A stretch of DNA of 64,000 nucleotides from Haliclystus octoradiatus (GCA_916610825.1 OU744448.1:10606125-10670124), one strand, 5' to 3'; positions 38,501-53,500 are shown, numbered from the stretch's first letter. The notes: generated by a model not told the origin, from the letters alone. Translations and numbers: made by a program.

Positions 38501-41500
38501 GGTAAAGTTGTTGTCCGGCTACTTCGCCCTTCTGGAAATCAAGAAGCAGGTCCTTGTGTTTCAAGTCATAATGATAATATAAAGATATCATTACGAAGTG
38601 GACAGCAGCATTCAAATGTAAGTACATTTAACCTGATGAGGCCTAGAGCCATCTATTTACAAGACCTGGGACACTCTTTCTTGTTTCACATGATTGTATG
38701 GACGTCATTTTAATTCCGACAAACCCAGGCTCGTAAAATTTGAACAAAGCCTGCGAAAATATTATTATGAAACTTTTTGTTCAAAAGCAAAATCTCGTTT
38801 TCAATGGAACAAAAATCGTGATTTTCAAGCATCAAAACTTGCGTGTCCCAACTCTTATAAATAGATGGCTTTGGGTGCAGCCGATTTGAACATATCTGTA
38901 TTCGTATAAGCTATATATTGACTTTGTGTTAGTGAACTACATAATTTTATTTCCCCTAGAAGTTGAATATTAGAGGTGCACCAATCAGACAGTTTGCTGA
39001 CTAATTTTACTTATTGATGTTTTTGATCATTTTAATAATCAGCTGTTTGTGTCAGAAAATCAATAATTTTCTAATATTCCTAAAGTAATAAGTAATGCGA
39101 AGGGAACAATTCTAGAAAGAAGTTGAATTCGAAGAGAGGTAGGCGTATTCATAAAATACAAAAATTAATTGATGACATAGATTTATTCTTCGGGCTCAGC
39201 ACTGTGGGATACATGATTATTATTATTACTTTTATTTAATTATTTATTTAACTTTGGCTGATAGAACAGCCACACATACTGATGGCAAGATGGTGATACA
39301 GATTAATAATCATAAAGAAATATACAATGATTGATTGACATATGATGGAATAGATTGTTACCGTGGAAATGAGGTCAACTGATGGATTTTTATGTAATTT
39401 TTATCATACAGCAATAATCTTTGCTATCATGGTGGATTTGAGTATCATTGGCTATTCAAGAATGTTTTCTATAAAAAATTTTTACCCACCTAGGACCAGG
39501 AACTTACTTTCTATCTATTCAGGGCAAGTCACATTCAGGACCAGCTCTTCCGTTCCTGATTCGTAACTACTGGTACTTTCTAAGGACTATATTGGTTAGC
39601 CCAAATCTTGATATGCTCTCTATTTTATATTATCAGGGCTGGTCTAATTCAGGACCAGCCCATCTTAGCCGGATACCTTGCTACTTCCCAAAAGTGCTAT
39701 GTTGCTTAGTCAAATTCCTGATTTCCTTTCTATTTTAATACTTCAGGGCCAGTCCAATTTAGGACCAGCCCACCTTAGCCGGATACCTTGCTACTTCCCA
39801 AAAGTGCTATGTTGGTTAGTCCATATCCTGATTTCTTTTCTATTTTATATCTTCAGGGCCGGTCCAATTTGGGACCAGCCCTACTTAGCCGGATACCTTG
39901 CTACTTCCCAAAAATGCTATGTTGGTTAGCTCAACTTCTGATTTCCTTTCTATTTTATATCTTCAGGGCCGGTCCAATTTAGGACCAGCCCTTCTTAGCC
40001 GGATCCTGACTACTTTTCCAAAATTGCTATGTTGGTTAACCCGATTTCCGATATTCAAAACACTAGTAACTCCTACATTACCAATGCTTCTACAAATTAA
40101 CTACTGAGATAACTATGAAGTCCTCCTAAAAACTCCACAGCATTTTCCTCTTGATATGATTGGATTGTAACAAATATCCCATGGGTGTTATTTTTTCTAA
40201 TTAGATGATCTCAACGATACTTTAATCCTGCTCTCTTTCATGATAGCTACAACATTTTATTAATTTTTCAGGTGTGAAATCTACCATTTCCAATAAACAA
40301 TACGCATATATCATAAGCAAACTATGAAACTCAAAGGATTAATGATAAATAAATTAATATGCTCTTTCATCAATACTTCAAATGCTTCGATTGATAGTTG
40401 TTTTATATATCAACCATTGAGAATGGATCATATCAATATAGTCACCATAATACTCTTTGGCTCCACGATTTGATTATCAAACATGTACAAAATTTGTTGG
40501 AAAATGTAGTGATAACCTATCATTACCATGGAAACAATCTAAACTGTCACATGTCAATCAATTACTTGTATATTACTTACAGTGAGAATCTGAACACCCT
40601 GAATTTAATCAGGCTTTTCTGCCACCAATAGCGTTCCTGTTCTACAGCTATTGTCTTACGTACATACAAATTCCAGAAATTATAAGATTTTAACATAGCT
40701 AGTCTATCACTAATCTCGTATAATATTAATAAACTATTTTTGTTGGTTTTTATATTATTTCCAGCACTCAATTTTTCTGTGCATTTTTATTGATTTATTT
40801 TTATATGTTATTTATTTTTTTATGTGTTTTATATTTTTTTAAAATTTTTATTTTATTTTTATTTATTTAATTTTTTTGTTTATTTTTATTTTTATCTATG
40901 TCTTACTTTGTGCTGAGCCCGGCATGCAACATTATTTTTAAGCTGCTTTAGGCGGTAGAAGATCATTGATCTTCTTGCCTTTTTCCAATTTCTTTTCCAT
41001 TTCAATCAGAGTACTGACGCCATCAATAACTTTTTGGACAAGCTCAACCTACAATTTATTTATCAAAATTGATTTATTTCTTTAGTACTGTACAAAACTT
41101 CCAGAGTGTTCTATTTTGTATTATGCAATATGTAACAAAAAAAAACATTTTTATAAACAAGTAAAAAAACTGAAGCCTGTGTATAAGGTCCACCTGCCTA
41201 TAATGGTCAACATTCCTTAATCTCATAACTTGCTGTTATACACATGTTGCACTGTATATGATAGTAGATGGAATGTCGCCTTATATGAGTATGCCGTCTC
41301 TCCCTCTCTCTGTCTTATGCATAACATATTCACTACATAGATAACCTGTAACATGATTCACAATATAAAATATCATTGTAAGAATTATAGATATTGAAAA
41401 TTATCTCATTGAAAATAGTTCTTGTAGCAATTAACACACAATCAATAATTTTCCCAATTTATTCTTCACTCAAGAACACCAAAAACTCACTGAACTACTT

Positions 41501-44500
41501 ACAAATTACTCTCTATTTATACTATATTCTATTTACGTCAATGCTAAAGTCCAAATAATAAAAATACAAAACAAAGCCATTAAGACAGGAACAATTTTAC
41601 ATGATACGGAATAAACACATTCAAGCTAAACTATTATTAAACATTAAACTATTAACACGGGAACAATTTCAATCTATCGTCATTTATGTTCCGCATTTTA
41701 TTATCATGCAAGCTACGTATACACCCGCGTTAACATGTATGACGTCAACCTGCCTATTCCCATTAACAATGTATTAACTAATATCACAAACGAGGCAAAT
41801 CAAACATAACGGCCCTCAACTAAAATTATAATAACAGATAAAGGCACAGTTCTCTTCACTCATTCATTGTTAGCATTATTTTATGTGTATTTAGTAATAA
41901 TTTGCAGTTATCTAAAGTCGTAAAGTGTTAACTTAGGCCTAATAAATGAGTTTACAGATCAATAGGAAAATGTCCACTGCCAACACGGTTTCTATTAGAG
42001 GTAATCATTTTGACTCTGTTCCCCTGAAATTCACTTGGACATTTCCTAAATTAACTTGGCTGTACAGCAACAATACAGTGCTAATGGTACTGTTGTTAAA
42101 TGTTTAAATGAGTACAATCAAACATTTTACAGTTGTCATATCGACCACCTGTCTATAGTGGTCACTGCAGTAATATCTGAAAATAAGTATTCTATCAAAA
42201 TCAACCCTGATTATAGAGCCCACCTAGTATATAGAATGGTTAATTTATTTAGATATTAGAGGTAGTTTTTCTATACATGTTTTGCTGTAGTGTAGTAGCA
42301 GACATAATATCAGAATAGTCTGCCAGGCCTTTGTTTGTGGACTTTATTGACAAATGAAGTGGATATACTGTAATAACAGTTCCAACTTTAACGGTATTCT
42401 GTCAATAAGAGTAAGCTATGAAGAATCCAATACCGAGTAATCGCCGGTCATACGTTGCTAAATATTTACCGCTAGCAACGGATTCTGTCAAAACCGGTAA
42501 AATAGTTTGTCTCCCGAGCATACCGTTATTGCCGGATTCAACTGTATAAATCAGTAGGAAATATTGATTGATCATGATTCATGAATATACCTCTGAGATT
42601 CCCAAACGATCAAGATTAGAAATGTCGAATGTACCACCAACAGCAGCAGTGTCAACACCACCTATAACCAATAAATAAACAATAATTAAATCATTATTCT
42701 ACCTGTACGTGCGTGTTGTGTTATAATTATCACTTTCCAACGTAATTGAGACTGACCTGTTCCTCTCTTTTGGAGTCGTAGGCTTTTCAAGATGGAATCA
42801 AAGCGTTGATCCTACAAATAGCATATTACATAACTTTATAATTTATGTTTTGCATCCATCTATTCATTTTTAAAATCTATTTTTATAAATTTTAAATTTT
42901 AAAAATTCATAAATGTTTATGCAATTTATAATATTCTTTAGAGAAGCTTTTGATTAACTTTCTGTGAAATGAAAATAATTTATTTTATTTTAGCAATCTG
43001 CAGTAATTAAGTTTATACCTTTGAGAGATGTGGAAGTTTAACATGCACTCCTGCTCTGAGACCAGTACCAAGATTTGAAGGGCAAGTTAAAATGTAGCCA
43101 AGATGTTTATTCCACATGAACTCGGCTCCTTTGCCTTTGATGTGAGTCTCAACCTGTTTGAGCCCATGGCAGAAGCGTTCAAAAACAGCCTTCATGTTAC
43201 CCCCCTTCTCCATTGAGATGACACGGGTGTGGTCCTCTTCGTTGAGCCAAACAAGGAAATTCTTCTTGTCATTGTGCCAGATACCACGACCATCAGGCCA
43301 ATCGCGTGCCATTCCAGCGCATGTTAACAATGTCGAGACAGGTTTATCAAATAAGAAATGATCGTTGATAAGTTGTTCTTGTTCTTCATCTGTCATGTCG
43401 GCAAGAGGGTAATACTTTCCCTTGAGATCACCTACAATTATTTTCAAACAAGAAGTCCAGACTGTTCAAATATACACAAGGTAATTAGAATGTATGAATA
43501 TATATTATTGCTGTATTCATTACCTTTAAGAGAGATGAGAGCATCTGAGACAAGATGTTCAACAGCTCTGCGCTCAGCTCTTGTGCAATGTGGTGGCAAT
43601 GCATAGCCACGGATGCTGCGGCCAGTGCGGCATCGGGATGACAAAACATAATTCTCATCGAGATGACCTCCTCTGATTTTGGATGCATCTATATCTGTTT
43701 TGTGGATTGCATCCTTTTTGTAGCCATTGTGACGATCTTCAATGACAGGATCAAATAGGTCGGCAAACACACTGTAGGATTCTTCATCACCGGCAACTAA
43801 GCCAACGGTTGAGATGAATGGATGGCCAGGATTGTCAACGCCGGTTTGGATTGCTTGATCAAGCGTGAAACCACTGGGAGTTACCTAGAAAATACAAACA
43901 AACTGTCGTTTAACCAGACAGTTTGAGCTATATAGAAACGGATCATTAGAGTCTGCTAGCACGATTGTACTATACCTTATCTCTGAGTTTGGCATAGAGG
44001 GAAGGGCTCAAGAACTTTGCCATGGTGTTGTTATGAAGGCGTAGATCTGGATAATCGCCCATTGGCGAGAAGAGACTGTAAGCGCGACGCATACTTTCGC
44101 ATCCACCGTCAACTTGAGTGGATGAGTATGCCATTCCAGCAGCAGCGGATGCCATAGCACCTATGCCTACGGCAGCCTTTGATGCCAAACGACCAAGTAA
44201 TGCAGCCATGTCAATTTAATTTACTTGAGATGATTCTTTGAGTGTTTCCTGAGTTTTTGTTGAAGTGCGATCGAGTGAGTGATTTCGGTAATCGATTTGA
44301 CGTCATAATTGATAACTTCAGAATGAAAGCTCAACCGGCGTAGTATATTTGATGTCATGATTATAATAATAATAAATAATAATAATGTCATGATTATGTT
44401 TCTTGTTCATCTATCGGCCATTTTAAAGTTCATGGTAAATCTTGCATATAGCCGAAACTTGGGTCTCGCTGCAATTTGTCTCGCTGCAATTTTCTGAGAA

Positions 44501-47500
44501 ACTACCAAGAGATATATTTATATTCTAGCTTTCTGTATAGCAAAAACGACTTTCATCCTAGGTGGGTCAAGTTGCCAACTGCTTCACCATGAAACGACGT
44601 TGTATAAGATATCAATATTGATATGCCCTTTCTAGAAAGTAATATATAGGTGAACTCTTATTTTTGGGGCTAAAAAATCATCTGTTATCACTTGATTAGT
44701 CTGCGTTACAGACCGCGATTCATTCACAAAAGAATAGGAATATACTGAAAACATACTGGAATGGGATTGAGTACTGAAACCGTACTGAAACTCACCAGAC
44801 ACTTGAATTTAGATTTTTCTCATTCTACTGAAACACACCTTAAAATTTGAAAGCTGCTGAAAAGAGCCCAATTCAGTAGCCTGTTCTGTAAGTTTACAGT
44901 ATGATTTCAGTAGGTTTTCAGATTTTCAAAATTCATAGTGACACACATGATAATACAAATAAACTGTCCTCAATATTAATACTCTCATCTTTTTCGTTTG
45001 CTTTTATGTCTTTTAGTTGTGCAAGGCAATTGTTGATGCTGTCAAGCATAAATCTCAAGCATCGACTAAACCAGATCAGCAACAAAAACCCCTTCAGAAT
45101 GCTCCACCGAAGGTAAATATTGTGTCATACTATTCTTTATACTGTCAATAAAGTTGGTATACACAGTCTGCTGTTTTGATGCTGGAAGATCCAATTTATT
45201 AAGAAGGTTTTAACATAAGCGTTTGTTTATTTTACATTATAGCGTCATGTTGGAATAGGTGGAATTGAAAGGAAAATGGAAGAAAAATACAAAGAAAGTG
45301 ATAAAACCATCAATGAGGTGAGTTTCTAAATTTAGAATCTGAACTGAAATATACTACGGCATATTTCTGATGCTCTATAGATATAATAAATTAATGATAT
45401 TTATTAATAATATAGTAAATCATACACTGTAGTAACTTAACTAGGAGTTGATCAAAAAAGTCAGTGTGGCAATAGTGAATTTTTATTTAGAACAACGTTT
45501 CTGCTACATTCGTTGCAAAAATTAAGTTCTATTTATTTACAGGATGAAATTTACAAATAAAAAGGGTTACTATTAAAATAAATATCAGTAAACCTTTATA
45601 ATTGTAAATTTCACCCTGTCAATAAATAGAACTTAGTTTGTGTAAACCATAACTTAATAATGGCTAACGAATGTTGCCTAAACGTTGTTAAAAATAAAAA
45701 TTCACTATTGCCAATGACGTTTTTGATCAAATGTTTTACCAAGACGCTTTTCTTCTTAATTAACTAAGAGTATCTCGCATAATGTAGAGGCATTGATCAC
45801 AACAATAACACCAATAATTTATTACTGTCATTTTTTTATTACTTCCTTCACGAAGTAAGATACTGATGTGCATCATTTCCATTTAATTCTACCTGGACAA
45901 ATAATACTTTTTTCATGCGAGTGTAAAAATAAATTTTTATACTACTTATCAGATATTTTGAATAAATGATGATGATGATTTCATTTTATAGGCCTTTCAT
46001 GATCTCGATGCTCTAATTGTTAAGGTAAGCTGACACTTTATCTTGTGAATTCTATTGGCCTATACAGTATATTACAAAATTTCTACTCTGTATATATGAT
46101 AATCCGGGGGGGCGGGCTAATTCCATATTTTTGGAGGTATACGGAGATGTTCAAATATTGAAGGGCGTTTTTAACTATATTTATGGTATCTTTTTCATGA
46201 TCTGAACATATTTTCTGTCAAAGTTCTATTTGAGCGACACCTTTGAAGAGCGACGGAAGTTTTTCTGTATGTTTTTTTGCAGGTAGATTTCTGGATGTGT
46301 ACAGATTTGATATGATCTTATACATTAATTATTTAAGTACGATATCCCTATTTGGTTATTGCTTTTGAATCTATTTGTATTATTATGGTCAAGATTCTTA
46401 CTTAATTAAGATCGATGTTCATTCAACTAATTGAGAATGTGATGAGCTAGGTCACGATTGGAGGTTCAATTGTAGAAATTGACCACTGCACGACAATACC
46501 CTACTTTCAAATTGACTCAATGGCGCATGACATATAAGGCAATATAGCTTATGTTGCATTATTTTAGGCAAAAGATATGGTATCGATTGCAAGCAAATTC
46601 ACAAGCAAATTACAAGATAAACAAGTATCAATGACAGACGATGAGGTATGTAAGTGTTGTTTTCATTGGAGTGTTCATCAGATAATTCAATATTCCTGTT
46701 ATTTGATTGGTTTTCTTGCCAACTATATGGTCTTCCTGTGTGAGTCAGCAGTGATTGTTTGACGAAAAGGATGATAGCATTATTGAGTAAATTAGTATGC
46801 CTTTACTTCTAATTTTAGGGATTAATAGTGATCTGACTCTTTGTATTCATATTGAATACAGAACAAGACGTATTAGATGAGATTGAGAATAATGATTATA
46901 ATAATGATGGTACGAATGTCCCCCCGAGTGCCAGTGTATGTCAAAGTAAATTTATTCGTTTATTTAATTTAATTTATTTGATTATTAGATGGTTTGACCT
47001 TTAAATGTTTACATGCATGAGTAAGAAGTTACATAAAATAAGGATACTCTTATATCAGATGCACGACAAAGAGGCTTATAAAAACCAATCGGTTACACTT
47101 GGTTTTTAACGATGGGCCACGTGGTAAAATTTTTTCTACTATGGCAACAATGGGCCATGGCATAAAAATTTTTCAAAAAAAAACGCTATGGCAACGATGG
47201 GCCACCATACACTTTCCTTAAGAATCTTTTTAGTCTAACGAAATAATATAATAGAGGATCATTATCCAATTTTACATTGCATTCTATATCGCTGCTTTGC
47301 TTACATTCTTATTCAACGTTTTGATCTTCAACTGTATATAATTTTCTGTACATAATTGATACAAGCATTATTGATGTGCATCTACCAGACACCTGCATGG
47401 TATTAAGGTACATTGGTATAAATTAAAACAAACAAACAAACAAACAATTTTGTTTTTCTTTATCTTAGACAATGGAATTCAAGACGTATTTACTTAGTAT

Positions 47501-50500
47501 GGGTATTGAAAATCCTGTTACAAAGTGAGTATATCTGAATAGCATAGTCGTCAAATCTTTTACCCAAAAGGTGAGCTTTTTCAACTGGTATACAACAGGA
47601 CTGGAAATCAACTAGAATCAATTGATATCTGATTTAGAGACAATCCCAAGAAAACATTTTTTGGAAACATGCACACCGGAATTAATCCCAGTTTTTTGTC
47701 AAGATTTAGAAGGTCATCTAGAAACACAAACGTGTACATTTTGTCTCAACCGATTTCCAATGTTCTTTTTGTATCGGGTACCTTTTAACATTTACTACAA
47801 ATTTATGGCGAGTTTTTTTAAATAAAATAAAAAAGTTATTTAACTTTGAAACTTCACTTGATGGTAACATTTATTGCAATAAATTTTTTACTTTTAGTAT
47901 TATTTAAAAAGTTTGCGGTAGATTTGTAGTAAATTTACAAAGTTACTGCAGTAGATGCAAAAAGAATTTTGGAAATCGGTTAAAACAGAATTTACTAGTT
48001 TTTGTTTCTAGATGACTAAACCTTGACAAAAAGACTGGGACTAGTTCCGGTGTGCATGTTTTCAGAATTTCTTGCTTGGGATTGGCTCCAATCTAGATAC
48101 AGTAGTAGATACTAATGATTATAGATCATTCCCAGTCCCGTTATATACGAGTTATATACCAGTTGAAAAAGGTCACCTTTGGGGTAAAAGGTTTGATGCT
48201 TACCTGAGTACCTCTATAGACCTGCAAAGCTATAATTTATGCGAGATGAAACGACAAAAGAACTTGGCCAGGGGAACTTGAGCGGTATTAACTCTAGTTC
48301 TAATTATAATATCTCATTATCTTGGCATAGCTTTATATCATAAAGGTCTATTGACAGTCCGGGTAGTATTCACCAATTTCATAATATATTGGAAAGACTG
48401 ATCACTCAAAGTCATTTGTCTTGCGTGTGCATTTATGTGATTAAGATAACATGTTAACAATATTGTAATTCCAGCGAATTAAGAACGTGAAATTCTTCTT
48501 CGGATGAAATTGCGTCAATACAAGGAATGGAATACGATCTATACTCTATGCATGTCAAACTCAATACGAATAAAAATTTCAAAATGTTGTGTTTTCATTT
48601 CAGACAAAGTCACGGTAAAGGTTCTCGTTATCATGTTGAATTGTCACGTGAATTAGCATCGTTTTTATCTGAATTAGTAGAGGTAAGAAAGTTATACAGT
48701 CCTATACAATCATTGACTGTAGACTGATAGACCTTTTAGATTTTCTCAATGTTTAATTCTTTTTATTTTCATTTGCAGAATGAAGGCGGAATTATGACTC
48801 TTTCTGATGTCTATTGTCGATTTAATCGAGCACGTGGAATGGAGGTAAGCATACAATCATTCTTTTTTGTTTATCCCTTATATTAAGTCTATATAGTATA
48901 CTGTATATACGAAATACGAAAATATATTGTTTCAAAATAGTAGTCCTAATACGAGACGTTGATTAATGTAGCATCCACTTTCTTAATAAATAACTTCGTT
49001 GAAATCTAGAATTTATCCATATTCAAATGTCTTTTATTTTTACGCGTGTTTATTTTATAGCTTGTTTCACCTGAAGATGTCGTTCTTGCTGCTCAGCAAT
49101 TTGAAACGTTAAAGCTTCCATTGAGGTAAAATCTCGAAATGTTGCAAAACCATCAGAGTCTTCTCCTATAGCTATCATGAGTGTAATTCTAACTTAAATA
49201 AATATTTAACTCCCATCCTACATATAGCTGTTTCCCCCTCTTGATTTGGAAGTAGACCATCCTATAACCGTCTATAGCAAATGTTGAATTTTTTTCGCGG
49301 ATCTGATTGGTCAAACATTTTTTGTTTTGTTCAACAACATAGCTGCAAAATATCTTCCCATAATCCCACTTACTTCTAGATGTTCGGATTGACACTTGAA
49401 CAACTTCAAGATAAGTTAAGATGCATTAAAATTAATTTGGATTTCAAAATTTCATAAACTACATGAATTTACCTCATGAAAATAGGAGAAATTGCGCTTG
49501 ATCTGAAGCTAAATTTAGACATGAAGAAAATGTGTTAGTATTTGTTATAGATCATATGGTGGTCGTTTGATATTTCTGATGCCTTTCTCTTGTCTCATCA
49601 CTCATCTTTCGTGCATTTAATTCGAACTAAGAGCATTTCATTGGATGATTGAGTGGAATAACATTTTTTTAATCAATTTGTATATACTTTCAGATTGCGT
49701 TGGTTTGATAGTGGAGTTCTTGTAATTCAATCCCTTGCTCATTCAGAGGAACAAGTTGTCAAGGCAACTTATGAATTGGTATGTCTCCCCTATTGTATCA
49801 ACGATCCTTACGACTTCCATGCAGTGTCTAACAAAGGTTTAGCCTTCTGGAATCCTAAACAATTTCAACATCCTACTCTAAATAATTTGTTGAGGTTTGG
49901 CGTATAAATCAGAAAGGTATCAATTTTCTTCTGAATTTGCTCAATCCTTCCGGGATCGAGGATCCCCAGTTTTTGTTGGGTCCTGCTTTCATGTACTATT
50001 ATCGTTGTAAGCTAATTAGGGATATATGGGCTTGTATTGCTTGGTCAGATAATATTGTGGGACAACATGCATTTTGCCATTTCAAGCGAGATAACCCAAT
50101 CCGATTTCATTCATTTCAAATTTGTATTACTTTTAAAATAATGCTCCACTGTATAGACAGAGATACATATAAAACCTCAATCATATATAGTAGAAAATAT
50201 GATTGCCTGTATATATTTATGGTGTAGGTCTATGATGAATTGAATCACATTAATCTATCTAAAAGTGTATTTTGCATGATTTATAAAACTTATATTTTTT
50301 CTTTGGCTTGATGATATCTATTGTTGCATTGCACATATAAGTTAACTAGCAATGAGTGTAGTCCATAATGGACCTTCTATGATAAAACTTTCAGATCACT
50401 TATAATTAAACAATTGACTAAGCTGACTATCGCTGTATAATACGGAGTATGAACTCTGGAGGAGAACATGAGACACAATATGCATTGAAACGATGTAGCA

Positions 50501-53500
50501 TTAATCAATACATCTTAATCATTCCTTTAATAAAAATTTAATTTATTTCACATCAATTGAGTCGATTGAAATGTATAATTTAACGTAGCTTTGTCTACAT
50601 AGAAAAACTTTATTTTATGTGTTGAAAGGAAGCCAGAACACAATTATTATAAATTACAAATACTCAGTCAAATTTCGAAATCTGAAACTATCCACAAAAA
50701 ATAAGTTCAAATCCGATCCGATCCGAAGACCTAAAATATTAACCCGAATCTGACCCGATACGATCGGATCGCGTTCGGTTCGAATTCATAAATCTTTATT
50801 GCAATATATACAACACTAATGTGGTGTTCACAAAATAACGCCGTCAAAGTGTGGCCAGTGAAACTCGTGGCATTGCATGCGATAGATTCAATATTAAATT
50901 AATTTAGCTTCAACAAGACACATGGTCCACTGATTTCTGTTATTAACATGATCAAACGATATCTTTTGTTAATTAAAAATGATTTACTGCTTCATATTAA
51001 AAAAAATCAGAAAAATCGTTGATAAAAATTGCAATATGGCGGATTTGAACTGACGACCCTGATATTGAAATACCAGGGCATTAACCAATCGGCCACTACC
51101 TTACTTTTTGTTATCGGTGCTTTAACTGAAGTGGTCAACAAACCTACTGCTTCGACAACGTATTATTGAACAAAGCCGACCCACGCGCGTGTATTGAAAA
51201 TCAAATTATATATAATCTGAAAATATTATGATATGATAGTATATGAGCCTATATATTTTTGATCTTTGCAATCTCAGCAAGCAGGCCTGTGATTTTCATG
51301 GCAGTCTATCAAAATACTAAGAGTTCGTTGAAAATAAAATTTTAAAAGTAAACAAAAGATATGAAAAGTTGACCTCATAGTGCTTCTTGTTATCAAATTT
51401 TCCAGAATAATAGCATCAACATTCTTTTAAAATGAAATAAAATTCTATAATAAATCGCTATACTAATTCGATATTGATATTATGTTACATCTTGTTGTCA
51501 ATATTTCTACGCGCTATTTATAATACATTACAGATGTCGAATGAAAGAAAAGATGATTATGAATAAATTAATTATTTTGATAGAAAAACGAAAACAACTC
51601 ATTTTGCCAGATTCGTGATATGCATTTATTCAGAATTTATTGAAACTGACGCGATGGTTTATAGAGTGGAAATGTTTAGTGCAGCTTCAAAGATATAAAA
51701 TACCACAGCCGATGGTAATATTTAAATGCTCATGTTATGATGTCTGACGAAAAGGATAATTTACTATGTAGAAAATGAATCTACTTTACCATGCATTTGA
51801 TCACGATATGAAATGATCATTTTTGTCAGAATTATTTCGAATAAAAGACAATCTTTATTTTATTCTTATCGGGCGTACATTCTCCTTCGATAAAATATGG
51901 TTGTTAACTTATTATTGATTGGTGTATTAACTCAGAGAACCCGCTATTATGTATTTAAATGTTGTTCGGAGATTATGCCGCTCGTATAGTTTTTATTTGG
52001 ATCTCATTTGGAAAATGGTAAGTTGTATTTTAATAAATATTGTTTGCTATGATCGATTATTTCATGCAACCTTTTCGCTTTTTATTTTTGTAACACAAGG
52101 TTTGTTACACTCATCCAAACTGTATTAACTATTTAAAAATGTTTTTAAATTATGTTTTTGTGCTTTTAAATTCAAAGCAAAATTTTTGAACGCTGAAAAT
52201 ATTATAATTATTATTATTTATCACAAATCATACGCTCAATTCAATTTAACTTTGTTGAATTTGATATACCTGAAAAAATTAACTTTATTAAATGTTGATC
52301 AACGATAATAACAAGACATCGCTATTTTTATTCTCGAAACTGTAGTAACATACTGTGTGTTATTCGTATAGCAAGTCAACAAAATGAAATTTTAATTTTA
52401 ATCGATGCCTATAATTCCTTCGTTAATTATTGAAGCAAAATCTGAAAATAAAAGCCTGCCTGCTCATAACCAAATGATTCATATTTTTATATTCACTAAT
52501 AAATTATAGAAATACTTTTGTGCAATGCCTTGATTAGTTCTAAACTCTATAATTTTATACTGTAGACAGATAATCTATTCGAACTTTGAATATTTTTCGA
52601 ATTGATCGAACGCCAACGTCATTTTGAAAATTCTTGAAAGTTAATTTGTTTTTATGCCCCGCGATAGATTATTCATTTCAAAACAGATTGTTTGCTCAGT
52701 GTTCTCACAAATTATATATCAAAATAGCCTTTTTAAAAGTGAAATGTTTTGTATCTCGATTTTGTGAAAAGTAATGAACGGCATTTTGTTTCATTTATAA
52801 ATTAAAGACCTAAAGTCTCTTTAATTTTCATAGCGTTTGTGCAGCGCTATATGTATTGCTGATATCAACACTGCATGAAATAAGTCTACGTTTCTTTGAT
52901 TTCAAAACATATTTTGTTTGGCCTATTTATACTGGTAATTCAATGTAATTCAGTATTTCGTATTGTTTTAATTATCATAAAACTGATTCATTTTCAAGTT
53001 TCACTTGCTCAAACAATTTACACGCAGCTTTTAAATTCAAAGCAAAATATTTTTGTTCTGGGGATTTCAATTTGAATTCGATTTGGCTGCCCGCTAGATT
53101 ATCGACCTATGAAATTTTTCAAAATCTCTGAATTTTTTAATGCAAGGATATCAAATAAATTATCAGATGAAGTATATTATTTTAAAACAACGTCATAGAC
53201 CCATACTTTTCATACAACAAATTTGTTACTGTACACGGTTATCTCGACACAAATGTTTGCATAATTTCCCGACAACGGATTATCCGTATTATATCGCCAG
53301 TAAGACGTACATAAGTCGCGGACAGACACAGAAATATCGAAATATCGAAATATCGAAATATAGAAATATAGAAATACTAGCAATGAGTGTAGTCCATAAT
53401 GGACCTTCTATGATAAAACTTTCAGATCACTTATAATTAAACAATTGACTAAGCTTTCTATCGCTGTATAATACGGAGTATGAACTCTGGAGGAGAACAT

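Noticed and set aside
39500-40060. CRISPR-like array
   Set aside because: The whole 110-bp unit is conserved, with no repeat/spacer alternation, and the context is an animal intron.
39678-40107. Three similar overlapping frames (MLLPKSAML...)
   Set aside because: They come from the 110-bp tandem repeat. 110 is not a multiple of three, so each unit shifts frame. Not a repeat protein.
46860-46945. Possible extra VPS36 exon reading [19 protein letters not shown]
   Set aside because: Using the only acceptor (tacag at 46861) in the required phase 0 gives an immediate stop, and exons 8 and 9 already join in phase to match the conserved DDET-FKxYLLSMG region.
49937-50227. 96-codon plus-strand frame in VPS36 intron 13
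   Set aside because: It starts within a dispersed repeat copy, lacks family resemblance and has no splice or polyadenylation context.
53140-53436. 98-codon frame at the end of duplication copy 1, partly repeated at 56204
   Set aside because: Low-complexity ending (KYRNIEIS...), the frame is broken differently in copy 2, and it crosses the duplication junction.
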